64,000 bases of DNA from Apostichopus japonicus (Eukaryota; Echinodermata; Holothuroidea; Aspidochirotida; Stichopodidae), in contig NC_092562.1 of the NCBI RefSeq assembly GCF_037975245.1, forward strand, positions 28,409,554-28,473,553, given 5' to 3'. Both the position numbers and the translations under genes were made by a program. Below the pieces are notes generated by a model. That model saw nothing but the letters and a program-made list of their open reading frames with translations. It had not been told where the DNA came from and made no database searches. Every line of letters starts with the position of its first letter. Positions within the stretch are counted from its first letter, which is position 1. Shown here one piece after another: positions 23,126-36,600 of this stretch.

Positions 23126-24763
23126 CAGTGCCATTCCGACATAGGTAGGCTACATAGCGCCATACTTTTCCGCCATAGGTTTCGATCCCTTCGCGCCATG
23201 GCGGAAAGGCTCGAAACTAGCTATGGCGGAAAGGTACAACTTAGGAATGGATTTTACGGTGGTGTACAGGAATGTATCTGTGAAACTTTCCTCGAATCGC
23301 GTAGAAGGATAATACACCGTCTTCATATGTGACGGTTCGCTGGATAGACTGAATTGTAGTTGAGACAAAATGGACGAATTGATAGTCTTTAATGTACAGG
23401 TTGATTGAATAGTTTTTTTTGTAAGTTCGTAAGACTCGATACACTGTCTTGATATATATAGTAGTTGGTTGAATAAATCAAAATAAATTAGGCTGATCGT
23501 TTATTCAAAAGACCGATTCTGTTTTGTGCGCCTAGCTAGAGTGAAGCGAAGCAATATTAAGCAGACGCAGATCCAGGGGGGGGGTCCAGGGAGTCCGGAC
23601 CCCCTGCTCTTGGCCAAAAAAAAAAAGAGAAAAAAAAGAGAGAGAAAAAAAAAATTTAATTAAACGCCAATTTTAAACATGTAGGACGTCAGAAGGGCGG
23701 TTATCCTTACAAGTCAGCCAGGTATGTCTTTTCCGTCAAATGAACTATAGTGTGCACGCGTGCTACACGTGCAAAAAATGCCTAAAAATCTCAATTTTCA
23801 GACCGAAAAGTTTCAAAATTGAGGTGGTGTTCGAATTGTTTTGGGCGGTTAGGTGGCAGAGCGGTAGGCTGCATAGGATGCGCCGACGAATTCTTCATGA
23901 GAGATCGTTTTCTGCGGTGAGAAGGCATAAACTGTTCTCCGATCAACAATGGGCAAGGAACGTCTCACAGCTCTTGTTCTCATGAACACGTATTATAACA
24001 CTCCTATCGACACTGACGAAGTGGTCCGAAAGTTTTCTCTCCAATCTACCATGAACAGATCATCAATAAAACTACCTAACTCGTACTGATGCAGATACAT
24101 TTCGAGTGAGTTTCTGTAGGTGCTTTGAATGGCTAAAGTGAAGGGGGTTCCCTGTTGTACTTAAATATCCAAGAATTTCACAATGGATAGAGGGAAACCC
24201 ACTCCCCTTAGACCCTAGGATCACTGGAGGCCAAACCCCTCACCCTTCCAGAATCCTGGATCCGGCCCTGCATCAAACACTGGTGACGGAACGGGAGGGG
24301 GACTGGTGGCTAAAGGCATTATGATTTTTGTATCATCTCAACTCATCTGATATGTATTACCATATTTCATAGATAGTTTTTTTCTCATCAATTGAGAAAT
24401 TGCAGACATGAGATCCATATTTTCAGGATAGGTACATGCAGCTTAGAATACTCGGGAAGTGCCGTTTCCGGCCATCTGGGGGGGTTTGTAAAGCCAAAAA
24501 TTTTCTGGTACGCTCCGCGCCAACCGATGGTGGCGCTCCGCTTAGATAATCTTTCGATCAAGCGCAGCTGGACCAGTCAGACCCCCCCGTCAAAAATCCT
24601 GCATCCGCCCCTGTTAAGTGCATATACAATACACCCACAATAATGTGCTTTCCGCATCACAAAAAGTGCTTTACCGCAAAGGCGGTAACATATGGCACTT
24701 TTAATATGGCGGAAAGAGTACATTTTCTATGGCGGAAAGTACCAATGGCGGAATGACACAGCC
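23126..24763. mobile_element. TIR element with repeated GGCGGAAAG motifs (split by another element)
   Basis: The left end (CAGTGCCATTCCGxCAT) and the right end (ATGGCGGAATGACACAG) are imperfect inverses. Near both ends the word GGCGGAAAG or its complement CTTTCCGCC occurs repeatedly, at about 23165-23236 and about 24648-24757. A complete hAT5-like element (23562-24613) sits inside. I found no clear target duplication, so the exact ends are uncertain. Confidence 0.55.
23562..24613. mobile_element. hAT5-like non-autonomous element, 5-bp target duplication
   Basis: The left end is CAGACGCAGATCCAGGGG and the right end CCTGCATCCGCCCCTG, flanked by TTAAG (23557-23561 and 24614-24618). It is the reverse-oriented relative of 19453-20183, with the same internal order. 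It also holds about 310 bp (about 23895-24215) that the other copy lacks. It has a purine tract near the left end (about 23609-23655) and a hairpin core at 24508-24548. Confidence 0.8.
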
Positions 24764-25642
24764 CCTCAGTTGAAGTTACTCAGATGTTAGCATGGCCAGT
24801 GAGTTATTGTGTTAAAGAGGCATGACTGTTTGTCACCAGTGTCCAAGTAGTTTGATTCGTCTTTCTTCAGCAGATCTTGATTAAAGGGAAAGCCTATGTA
24901 CAGATTATAGATGCACTTGTAAAATGAGGTGTCACCAGTACTTTTAAATTCCTTTACTGCTTAGAGGGCGCTCTTTCCATTTGTTACAAAACACCATTTT
25001 CACATCCTGAACTCCTACATAACTAACACAATCTGTACTCCCTTATCCCTATTACCTAGTTTATTTACTAGGTAACTCACTTTATCCTAACAGCTGGCAT
25101 CACCGGTTTTCCCCATATTATTTACATCTCATTTCTTAAGATTTGCTTCATAATTAAGTTCTTAGTACCATCACTTTCTTTCTTCTGCCTCAAAGTATAG
25201 CTAAAGAAATTTCTTTACATGGCAATGCGACAGTTTGAGACATTCCCTTAATTATTTGAATTTTTGTAATGTTTGATCACATACAGGTAATACAAAGATC
25301 ACTATCAACAACTGAGCACTCTCAACTGATTTGTATTGCTGTTCTCTTCATCATGTAGCAACAATTAGTACAGAATGTAATTATCACTGTGCATCTCCAC
25401 TCTGGGAGAATTTGTATTTCTTAAAGCAGAAAAACATAGTAGACTTCAGTAACTGGTACCAGCTTGCTGCCTGCTTAGACTTATCTTCAAACTAATGAAC
25501 TTGGCTCTCAGGATCACCATCTACGCATTCTTCTATCATACTGCAGTGCAAAGGTTCCGAACTGGATTATCCATCATGCTTGATCCTCCTTGAAAGCTTT
25601 CTAAAATCATATGCGGGATATGAGTTTACCCCATAAAGGATA
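24764..25642. other. Region 3' of TIMM29
   Basis: Probably contains the TIMM29 3' UTR (minus strand). A minus-strand AATAAA (TTTATT on the plus strand) occurs near 25068-25073, about 570 bp beyond the stop codon, and could be its polyadenylation signal. I see no other coding sequence. Confidence 0.4.
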
Positions 25643-27192
25643 TCACCTCACCATATCCCCTTCAAATTCATTTTCATTGATGTCATAGTCGATCATAGCT
25701 TTCTCCAAATGCAGCCATCTTCCATGGACCCCGATGTCGACAATCCTCTCAGGAAACTCTTTCCATGGTACTTTCAAGTGTGTACATGTGGAATCAAACA
25801 GACTTAGATTTCTACTATAGTTGTCCCTCCACATGATGGAACACACACCTAAATTCATGCGTTTCAGAACACCCTTGTTTCTCATTTCGAGTAGGTCCTG
25901 GGTGTGTGAGTCAGATGTTTGATTGCGGACTAAGTCACTGACTTGCAGTAAGTCGTTTGACGCGTCCACCAAGGCTCGATCAAAAGAATCTTCATCTGGA
26001 TTAGTGGAACCCAAATAACCAATCGCTGAAAGTCCTGTGATGTAAAAAGCTGCCTTTATGGGGCGATCTCTGGCATCTTTGAATATATCCATGGTAGATG
26101 ACTTGTAATCTCTCATGATTTGCAAGACATAGTCTCCTGAAAATGAAACAAAATGTAATACTAAACAAATTGAGAAATGTACTGCAAGAATTTATATATG
26201 TTAGGAGTAATTATAGAATACAGGGCCACTCGATGATTCTATCTGAGCATCCGGATGCGCGGATGCTCAGTCTCACCCTAGTACGTATGTGAGTAAAAAA
26301 TGTCATAGTCCCAGTTCTTTCTTTTTGAGTGGATGCGCGGATGCGTGGATGCGAAGTCAAAAATTTCCTAAGTCCTTTCCTAGTACTTCTGTGGTGGAAT
26401 TTTAGAGGGCGTCGCACATGTACGGATGCCTTTTAAGAACGACACACCATTGATGTGGAATATCTTCGTACATACGGATATTTCAGTATTGGAAATACGT
26501 GATGGTATATGTTGAAACTTTTTGAAAATTATTTAATTCCATTCCTAGTACTCCCGGGGTGGATGCGCGGATGCGAAGTCAAAATGAAATATGTGATGGT
26601 ATATGTTGAAACTTTTCGAAAATTATCTAAGTCCTTTCCTAGTACTCCATTGGTGGATGCGCGGATGCGGAGTCAAAATGAAATACGTGATGGAATTTTA
26701 GAGGGCGTCATACGTGTACGGCCATGTACAGACACACCGCGCATCCGGATGCTGGGAAGAGTTAATGAATGGCCCTGTATTCTATAATTGTACCCCTACC
26801 ATATGTTATATAGCACACCAGTCATATACCAAACCTAGTTTGACAACCAATCGCGCAATGTTCTGTTTAGCTTGTTCAGAGCTACCTCACAATTGCCTAG
26901 TACTAATACTAGACCTAGCAGAATAGGTGCCTATTACTAATAGGCACCTAATACTAATAGTATTAGTATTATCGTAACTAACGTGAGGCATAGGCTAGCC
27001 TACGCCGAGCTGTTACTGTTTGTTTGTGCAGCATAATGCCACCGATGCTGTTTGTCTGACCATAGTTTGAAGAATATATGTTATTACGAAATCCGACTCG
27101 AAATCCATACCAAACTTTTTGACTGCAGCACTATTCACAAGCCTTTTCGTAATGTTTGTCACTTTGCCTGCCTTCCCTATAGGGGCTGCCAT
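25643..27192 (-). CDS. TIMM29: Mitochondrial import inner membrane translocase subunit Tim29
   Basis: Tim29 is a metazoan subunit of the TIM22 complex, which inserts carrier proteins into the mitochondrial inner membrane. Exon 1 is 27192-27111, ending TTTG|gtatgg on the minus strand. Exon 2 is 26136-25643, preceded by cattttcag. The junction is phase 1 and creates a GDY sequence. The product is about 191 aa from the ATG at 27192 (context AAGATGG); an in-frame ATG at 27219 would add nine residues. Family hallmarks I recognise are the RDYK and RPIKAA region, one membrane segment (about AAFYITGLSAIGYLG), MNLGVCS, VDIGVHGRW and a C-terminal DYDINENEF. The human protein is longer, mostly at its N-terminus. 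The gene is divergent from CHERP, and a MITE occupies much of its intron. Confidence 0.85.
26210..26788. mobile_element. MITE with palindromic ends and internal tandem units, in TIMM29 intron
   Basis: The ends ATTATAGAATACAGGGCCA and TGGCCCTGTATTCTATAAT are perfect inverses of 19 bp. Inside, a unit containing GGTGGATGCGCGGATGCG, AGTCAAAATGAAATA and CCTAGTACTCC recurs about three times. GCATCCGGATGC palindromes lie next to each end. No target duplication was recognised. Non-coding. Confidence 0.7.
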
Positions 27193-27664
27193 CTTGTTTT
27201 CGTAGCGTAAAGAAAACATTGACCTCGAATATAAGAAGTAATAGCTAATTTGACCTGTTAATTTTGTGTAAATATTAAGTTTTTATAAAGTTGACACATA
27301 TTCGATAGTAATTTAAATGTAAATTTATTTCGTTTTTGTCACAAATATCCTGCAGGTTTTTATAGCAATGAATATTGAAGATCATTCGTAACTGATTATT
27401 ACACTACGCAACCACAGTTATGGCTGTAAGAATAGACTGCATGACTGACGTTACTTAGTGATCACGTTTTGGAAAACGTCGTGAAACCAGGCTCGATTTT
27501 ACAGTACAGGCGCTCGAGCGGTAATAAGACATACAGTACACACAGCAACCACTATAGTACCAGTCAGCTTCCAATTTCCTATGTCCAAAATCACTGGCAT
27601 TTCTAATGCTAGTGACTTCTTGATGAACTTCTCGTTAAAGCTTTACGACAAATAATAAATAGAA
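27193..27664. promoter_or_regulatory. Putative bidirectional promoter of TIMM29 and CHERP
   Basis: The start codons of two divergent, conserved housekeeping-type genes are 472 bp apart, so this interval must hold both 5' UTRs and both promoters unless unseen leader exons exist. No TATA box is obvious at a useful position, and a modest CpG-containing stretch lies at about 27465-27525. Transcription starts are not visible from sequence alone. Confidence 0.6.
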
Positions 27665-30600
27665 ATGGACGATAACGTGAAAGCACCATCAGGTAAACAT
27701 GCATTTCCGCCAAATGCTTTACAGCCTATGCCGATCATTACTCGCTAGGCCTAACAAGTAACATATCTAGCGTAGGTCTAGTAAGCAGTAAACCGAATGT
27801 AAATATTAGGCTACAGCCTGTATGCTATCAAGACTTGTTGTAGCTTAGTGTAGGCTAGGGCTTGCTGGGCCCAAGGACCAAGTACATTTGGTTACAGTAT
27901 TCGTATGGATAGGAATATGTCAATCCCAGAAGCACAATTGCTACATTCTAAATTTCTAAACCAATGCAATCAATGTTAGCTGAAATTAAGATGAAATGTG
28001 ATATCCTGACAAATAGAAAAAAAGAGGCCTAGGCCTAGGTTAGTTACAGTAACATCACCTCCCGAGCTGGTTATTTTAAGTAAATTTTACTCCATGTATA
28101 CTGTAATGTTAAGTTTGCAAACGGAACGGTACAGGCTATTAACAGGATAGTCCAGCAGAAAAGTAGGCTAAGGTTAGCCTTACTACTACTAGTAGTAGTA
28201 TAGCTAAAACTGATTCTTCCAATCAAAAAGAATTATTTGGTGCTTACAAAATATTTTACATGATGTCAGGTTGATAATAAGCATCATGCTTCCTCCCTAG
28301 GTCTTTTAATATAATGTCAATTTGGCCTTGCATATATCAGCATACTTAGTCTGTGCCTGTTTTCTTGGCCTCTGTTGGGAATGACTAACAGACTTTACAA
28401 ATACAATCCACTTACTTCAGTTATTTCCTTTGTCTGCAATGGGTACTGTTATTCTCCGCACACGTTACTTTCCGCTGAAACAATACAGTGTTTTCTGCAC
28501 ACAAATTTGTCAGTGGAAAACGATGTTTTTTTAAGCGGAAAGTGCCATTTTTTTGGGAGGAGCAGAATGGCTTACTGAAATGATTAGGCACATGGAAGGA
28601 TTTAGGAGGATGGAGAAGATAGAATTTGACTGTAGCAGGATAAAATGAAGCTCTGAGACTAGGATAGCTTAGGTTGTAGCTTAGGCTGTAAGCACTAGCT
28701 TAGATGTAAGCACAAGTTAATTTTAGTTAAACAGTGCCACCTTTTTTGGTTGAAGTTTTCGATATGGCGTGAAGGTGAAAAAAGGTCAGCAGCCTTGACG
28801 ATTTGGTCTCGCTTAGTTTCATCCTTTAGGGGCCGGTCGGGTGGGGGGCGTGGGGTGTCTTTTGTGATATTTTCACATTAACAATAACAGAGTACAGAGT
28901 GAGAATATATAGGGCTATATAATATTATGCCTCATACTTCTTTAAGTGATCCCTAATTACATACACCCCAAGCCTCCTGTAAATTATAAGCAGCTTAACT
29001 GTTCTGACATGAGCTCAGTCTAACCATCCTTATCGACGTTCTTTGATACTTTCTCATGTTTTTTCATCATCCTGAAATTGGTATCCTAAAATTGAGAAAA
29101 ATGTAGTGTACAGGTAAGTGGAATAAAAAGTTGATTTTCGCACAAGAATTTTTTCAGCGGAAAGTAATGAGCGGAAATTACCATGTGCGGAGAACAACTG
29201 AAAACATCTGCAACCACAATGTATAGTAAATAATGTGTTTGCAAATGAGAGTGCTACATGCTGAGTGCTTTAATTTATGGAGCAATAAATTTGATATAAA
29301 TTTTTGGTTTTTTATACTTTTCATACTTCAGACCCAGAAGTGAAGAACATTGTTGATAAACTTGCCAACTTTGTTGCTAGGAATGGTCCAGAGTTTGAGA
29401 AAATGACCAAGCAGAAGCAAAAAGACAACCCAAAGTTCCAGTTTCTCTTTGGTGGCGAACACTTCCAGTATTACATAAGTAAAGTTAAGAGGGAGCAACT
29501 AAGTAAGTACCGTATCATGCTTGCCATGTCAAGAGTTATCCTCACATTCCTCTTTCCATACTGTAGACTGTAGGCATGACTGTTTGAAAGAAAAGATATT
29601 TGTCTTCAGAAAAGGCCAGGAAGTAAAAGTTACAAGAAATTGAAAGAGGTTTGATTGAAAATGAAACTATCACCATTATTTATGATGTGCGCACAGCACA
29701 GGTTGAAGTTAGCCAGGTACTTCCCAAATGTAGTTATGAGTAGTATTGCTTCTAGAAGTGGAAGAACAATACTTTTCTCAAACAATCCATGGAAAATACC
29801 CACTCTCTCTGGAATCTTTAGACAAGTACTTAAAAACCTTGCAGAAGATTTTTTTTTTTTCTATGGTTAGCTTCTTTCTTTCTTTTCTCCGTTCATGTAG
29901 TGTGCTAGAAGGAACTACCTATCCCTCGGTATCCGTTGTTTTGACTTGTTTGTATGTATGTACAGTATATGTGATCTTCCCACAAGCAGGAACTCGCGAA
30001 AGAAGCCATGGAGGCTTAAAGACTCGCAAGCTGACCGAAGCCAATCTCTCGGCACACATCCATTGAACGTCCATGTCTGGAAGTTGTTATTGAACAACAC
30101 CCTTGCCAGACAACACACATTGCTGTCGGCGGGAATCGAACCGGGGATCTCATGACTGGGAAACACCGGCGTTAACCACTAGGCTATACACTCCGCCAAC
30201 TAATTGCATTACAGTGTATAGTATTAGGCTATACACTCCGCCGACTTAACTAATTGCATTTCAAATGATCATTTTCTCCAAAGCTGACCAAAATGTAGCC
30301 TTAACATATACTATCCTAGTTAAATTCTTTCTATTTTGTGATATCATTTACACCTATTCTGATGACCTTAAAAAAGTGTGAGACATGTGCTACGATCACC
30401 ACCACAATGATATTCTAATTGGCAACTTTGATTGACGCTTGTGTGACATACAGTATGTTGAACAAGGTAGCTTTTGAATGAGACTTCGATACCATCAGGT
30501 GACACTTCTTGCTTGCTTCACTTCTTAGTCCTCTTAAAGACTTTCTTCCAGCTCTGATAAAATCCCACAGATTCACTATGCACTGTAATTGTTCTTTTTT

Positions 30601-33600
30601 TGGTCATTTCCTTGTGCAGTACTCCAGGATCAGAAACAGAAAATCGCCGAGCAGCAGGCCAAAATTCAGGAAGTTATTACCCGACAGTCAATTCAGACAG
30701 CACCATGGCAACCACAGATACAACAGCAGCAACAGTTCCAAGACAAAATTAAGGAAAGCGAAGAAAACCTGGCAAAGCAAAAACAGATGCTACTGAGCCA
30801 GCAGAAAGTAAGTACTACTCTACCTAGGTCAATTGCTGCATGAAACTGGTTTAACAATTGTCCCCACCTGTGCAGGGAATAAATTTAGTGTTCAAATTTT
30901 GCATAGCTCTGAATTTTTTTCTCTTATAAAGCAGTACGGTTCCTGTGTAAAAAAAACTGCTATGCGTCTTTTCACTGGGACAGCGATTTGCCTACTTTGC
31001 ATCACACTTTAGGATGTGAAACTGGATAAATGATTTCCTTGCAGTGTGTTCAAATTTGACTCCAAGGTCACCAAAGAAACAGCTCAGCATCAGGAAATAA
31101 TTGTGTGTCGAACTTTGTGTAGCAGTTTTTAAGGCTCTAAATTTTTATCCTGTCTCAAAACAAAATCTGTGATACATCTTTGGACTTGTATTGCAATTGC
31201 CCATTTTGCATCGCATTTTTGTGATGCGGCACTGGATAAATTATTCCCAGAGTCAACGTTCCAGCTTGAAAGCTTTTCATGGTTTACTTCACTTCTGCAA
31301 ATCGAAGCATAAACATTTATATTTGGAAGATATTGTCCTCGCTAACGTTTAGTTAATTTTTAGCCCCTTTTTTGATGTGTACACCTCAGAGACTGGAGAC
31401 CAAGTTGCTGATAAACATTTTTTCTAACACCTGGGACTCAGAATCCTGCCTCTGTAACAACGATGCATGTTGACTCTCTGCCATTTAGATGTACTGTTAT
31501 CATCTAAACTTTTCTTTGCGGGGGGGGGGGGGGGCAGGATTGGGTAGGGGGAGGTGTGATGGAATGAAGTCAGCTACTGTTCATATTTTGGTACAATTTT
31601 CTTTTCTGTCTAGGAACAAATGGAGTCTGTGGTAATGAGCAACCGCTTGGACAAAATTCAGGATTTGGCTCAGGCAATGGACATCAACTTGAGTGAATTT
31701 GATGCTACACTACAGGCGATCATAGACTCTTGTACTAAAGATGCGATATCTGTAAGTTTGGAAACACATTGAGAAACAAAGGACAATGATATAAAGACTT
31801 AAGTGTTTGTTTTATTCATTACATACAGAAGGGCATCAAAGTCTCTTTAATATTTGGATTACAAGGCATTTGGATATCCATAAACTTGCCATTATTATTA
31901 TTATTATTACTACAATATTTTAATCGGGTTAAAATTTGTCATATTGGATTTCTCTAAGTTGATACCAAGGTCATAGGCTTTGTGTTTTGTATGTATGATC
32001 TACTGTGCTTGTACGTATAATTATCTATGTCTTGTAAAATCTATGTGTTGTATGTATTATCTTCTATGTATTATCTATGTATCGAATATCTATGTCTTGT
32101 ATGTATCATCTACCATGCTTGTACCATCTTGTTTGTATATAATATCAATCATGCAAAGTTACACCTTATTATAAAGAATTATGTTAAATATAGCAGTGGT
32201 TGAGATGGATAGTGAGTCATCTGATCAGAAGCACTGAAGGTTAATTTCACCAAAATATTGGGAGAGGTCCATCATTCTGCTTAAAATATTTCGGAGCCAA
32301 TGTTTGCTCTCATAGTGTCAACTTTGACACGACAGTACATTATTTTCTTACTATACTACTGTCGTATATCAGTTGGAAGATTAAAAACCAAAAAAAGTTT
32401 TCAGAAGAGAAAGAATTTTTTTTTAAGTTATACTATAAGACTTCTTTGCATCTGGACTTTCTTTTTCCCCCCACAACCTTGTGTACAGATAAACTACAAT
32501 TTGAATCTTTCTAAACTTTTCGGAACTGTTATATTTCTTGATCGACAGGCTGGTAAACAATGGATCTTTGCCGCAGCCAAGTCTCCACAACATGCGGAAG
32601 TTGTCGCCAAGTATCTCCTCCAGAAGATTGCTCCGAAAAACATTCCTTTCACTACCAAGCTCCATCTGATTTACCTCATCAACGATGCTCTTCACCACTG
32701 GTGAGACTTCATTTTTATCTTTCCTCCTAACAAGTAGTTATCATCACTGTCATCGTCACAACATACGTCTTTTCGTATCTTTCAGTTGAATAATATCAAC
32801 CAGATCACTTTCAGTTAATTTTTGCATATCATGTCTCAATTATGTATGTGTGTATGTTAGATCCTACTGCGAGCAGAAACTCGCGAAGAAGCCAACATTG
32901 GCATATCAAAGCGGCAAGCTGACCAAAGTCAGTCTCCTAGATTCATATTTTAACGTCCATGATTATGAATTGTCAATTGTCGACAACTCTGTAACTGGAC
33001 GACATACATTAATCTTGGAGTGACTCAAACTCGAATTATACCTTTGTTTGCATGACTGGAGTAATGTTCAAGTCTAAAATGTCATCACAGAGCCCACTAG
33101 TGGTTGGACTTTTCATATTTTTCCCTATTCAGTGTATTGTCATTTTTTTTGGTACCCATGTATTATTAATAACATAATTTTGTGCCCTTCAAAATCTATG
33201 CAGTAATGACCACATTGCTGTTCATAAATGGAGTTTAATTTATTTTACAAACCATGTTATGAACATACCAATACAGAATATTTGTGTCCCACCAACTCAG
33301 TGTAATGCTTTACTTTGTCATTTGCAATCTTTTGTAAGGTTGTCTCCTCATTTAATCATCCCTGATCAGATGTTAGCTGAATAAAGAAGTAGTTTTAAGG
33401 CTCCTTATCTATCCATTTAAGGTGGACTATGATATTACAGGGGTTAAAGGTTGACTACGATACCAAGGGTTGACTATAACACTCAGGGGGTTAAAGTTTG
33501 CTATGATATCACAGGGGTTAAAGGTTGACTATGTAACCACAGGGGTTAAAGGTGGACTATGATATCACAGTGGTTAAAGGTTGACTGATACCACAGGGGT

Positions 33601-36600
33601 TAAAGGTGGACTATGCTACTACAGGGGTGTGGCAACTTCATGTCATAATACAACATTGATGTATCTGCTTTCTAGTTGCATCCTGCATTTTCTATTCCTA
33701 GGGGACTGTTCTAATATATTCTTTTTGATCCATAGTGTAAAGAGAGAGGCCAAAGATCTCCACACTGCCTTGGGGACTGTCATTATTCCCATCTATTGTG
33801 GGTCTTACCTCACAGCTAATGATGAAAACAAAGCAAAGCTTGATAAGGTAAGGTTCTAAATCTGTCTCTCAGGCATGAGCTTTTTCCGCGAATTCGCGGA
33901 ATATCCGTGATTCCTTTTCTACCTTGGGGACAAAAACTATTATCCTAACACACTGTAGCATACGCAAACTGGAGCCTATTCCGCAATTTTTGCCAAATTC
34001 TGTGATTCTTTTTTTTTACCCCAGGTTCATTCTTGGTCTCTATCCATCTTACCTTTTGTGAAAACACACACATCAAGAAAATAAAAACATGTTATCTATT
34101 GATATCCCTCTCTGATTCTAGCATGTGGCCTCATTCCATCCATGGCATGTTAATTACATTGTCAAGTGTCAGTAGAGAGGGTTTGATGGTTTGAACATTT
34201 TCAGAACCTAGTGGTGTGCTTTGTTACTCTTTATAAATTCATTTCAATCTTCACAAGGCAGCTACTGCTTTTCTATTTACCTCTGTACTCAAAAACCTTC
34301 ACATTTCTGTTAGTAATCCACGTGCTACAGCTTTAGGTCACTACATACATTGTTAACAAGAAGCAACCCCCATTTTATTCCCATTAAATTTGATTTCTAC
34401 TTCCAAGTATATGTGTGCAAGTGTAACGGCACTGCTACAACATGTCAGAGACCATCTCAAGATGTAATCCTGTTGTACAATAAGTACAAGGGACCTGCCC
34501 AATCACTCTGTGGGTCTTGCATGCATGGTGAGGTTTGCTTCACCAGTGCTCTAGTTTGCTTTTGTGACTTCTTTTCATCATTTCATTTTCAGGTTTTGAA
34601 ATTGTGGGCGACCAATCATTATTTCCGAGAGGGCATCATAGACCAGTTGAAAAAACCGGTGATATCAATGTCCACCTACCAGGTATGTCACGTACAAGTG
34701 GGGAGATAAGTAGGTTAAACATATGTGACAAGTAATAAGAAGTATAGATCTGCAGCAGAAATTAGATAAATCTATGGATATGCAGCAGGACGTACCTCAT
34801 GCATAACTATCTTTACATACCCCAGCCAATCCTCACGTGACAGTATTTCTCAAGAGAACCGTTTTGTACACAGTTTAATATGTCGAGCAATGTCATCATG
34901 CATGATACAGCCCAATGAATGACGGATCTTGTGGAGCGGAAAACCCTATGGTTAGGGTTAACCCCTAGGGTTAACCCTAACCCGAGAAATGCTACATCAC
35001 GTGTAGTATCATACAATACGGTACTTCTTGCCACATTATAACTTGTCTTGAGAGATGAAAAAAAGTTGAGGTCTTGGTGACATACCTGTTCACTCAATGA
35101 ACTTTTGTCGGCAAGTGTCGTGTCACACAGTGTTGGCTGATGAACTCCCACAATGGACAGTTGCGTTCATTTTGGTACAAGAGTCAGTGTTATTGAAGAA
35201 GGGGTGGTGTAAATATCATCATTGTGTGCTTGGAAAGATCGTGTGATATCAATAATGGGGTATTTTAAATACTGGCTAAAGTTGAGGCAAAAATTAAAAT
35301 TTGGTGAAGAAAATATTTCATCATTTCATCTAAGAGCAGCTACTGTGGTATATTTTGTGGAGTGAGGCAGTATGTATGATGTAGAGGTAGTTCACATTTA
35401 AACAATTTATGACAATGACAACAATTTATTTCCAGCAACTTTATACAGTTCATGAATGTTTAACAAAGCATAAATGAATAACAAAGCAAAAACGAATATT
35501 TTTGATATACAATACAAACAAGAAGAACAGGTACAAAGTAAAACACTTTCATCATGATATTTTATGCGCTATAATTAAGCTATACAAATGCAAAACCTAT
35601 ATCTCAAGTTGACAACAAGATATGAGAATTATGGGGGTTTCAAGTCCCAGGGCAGAATATTTTCATCTGCTATGTAAAATGTCATTCTGTCCGCCATTGG
35701 GAATGTCTCATAACAGGTCACCGTGTAGTGTGCAATCCTGGCTTTGTTGTCAGAGAGTGGAAACTACAGACATTTAAACTGTAGACTAACTTGTTTCATA
35801 ATGTTGTACCATTTTAAAATAAAGTGGAACACACAAAATGACTTGAAAACAAGTGAAAGCATGAAATGTTAAGAGGTTGTGAGGTTAGTGGAATAAGAAG
35901 TACTATGCTCCATCTCATCCTCATCTGTCCAAAGGCTTTCCAAATCAAAGAGAATCACGAGGCTATCCAAGGCGTCCTTGCCTCCGTACAAGAGAAGATC
36001 AAAATTCTGGAGAAGCAGCACGGTGAATACGTAGCACACATGCAGTTACAGCAACATCAACAGCAGTTACAGCAACAGCAACAACAGCAGTTACAGCAAC
36101 AACAGCAGTTGCAGCAACAGCTGCAGAAACAACAGCAGCTACAACAAATACAGATTTCACAGCCAGTTTTGGAAGTTCTGACCACATCTCAAGGTCCGTC
36201 CGGTGCGACCCAACCCCATGAGATGGCGGTGCCTAAGATGTCACTAGCGCCATCAGACCAGCAGGGGTATCCCCCATCCTCCCAGGAATCACCCATACTG
36301 CAGCCACTGCAACAGCAGCCCCAACAACAGCCTCCTAACCAACAACTAACAGACAGTATTATTCAGGACAAGGTAGGTTACCATGGTTACACATTCTGGT
36401 AGAGATTTTACTGCTAAGGCTAATTGTTTATTTTCTGGAACGGATCTTTCACTGAGATGCCATGTTTCACCAAAGGGGGGAGGGGAGGGGGGGGTGTTAA
36501 TAACTGAGATTCTTTTGTTACTGAAAAAATATTTCTGTTTGTGTATGTCATTTCTTTCTGCTGAAGGGCTTGTATGTGTATGACTCAGACAAGATTTCTA

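Noticed and set aside
34950-34985. Telomere-like GTTAGGGTTAACCCCTAGGGTTAACCC words
   Set aside because: Only about 30 bp, palindromic and inside a CHERP intron, so not a telomere array.
35999-36187. Minus-strand Ala/Val-rich frame
   Set aside because: Antisense of the CHERP poly-glutamine codons.
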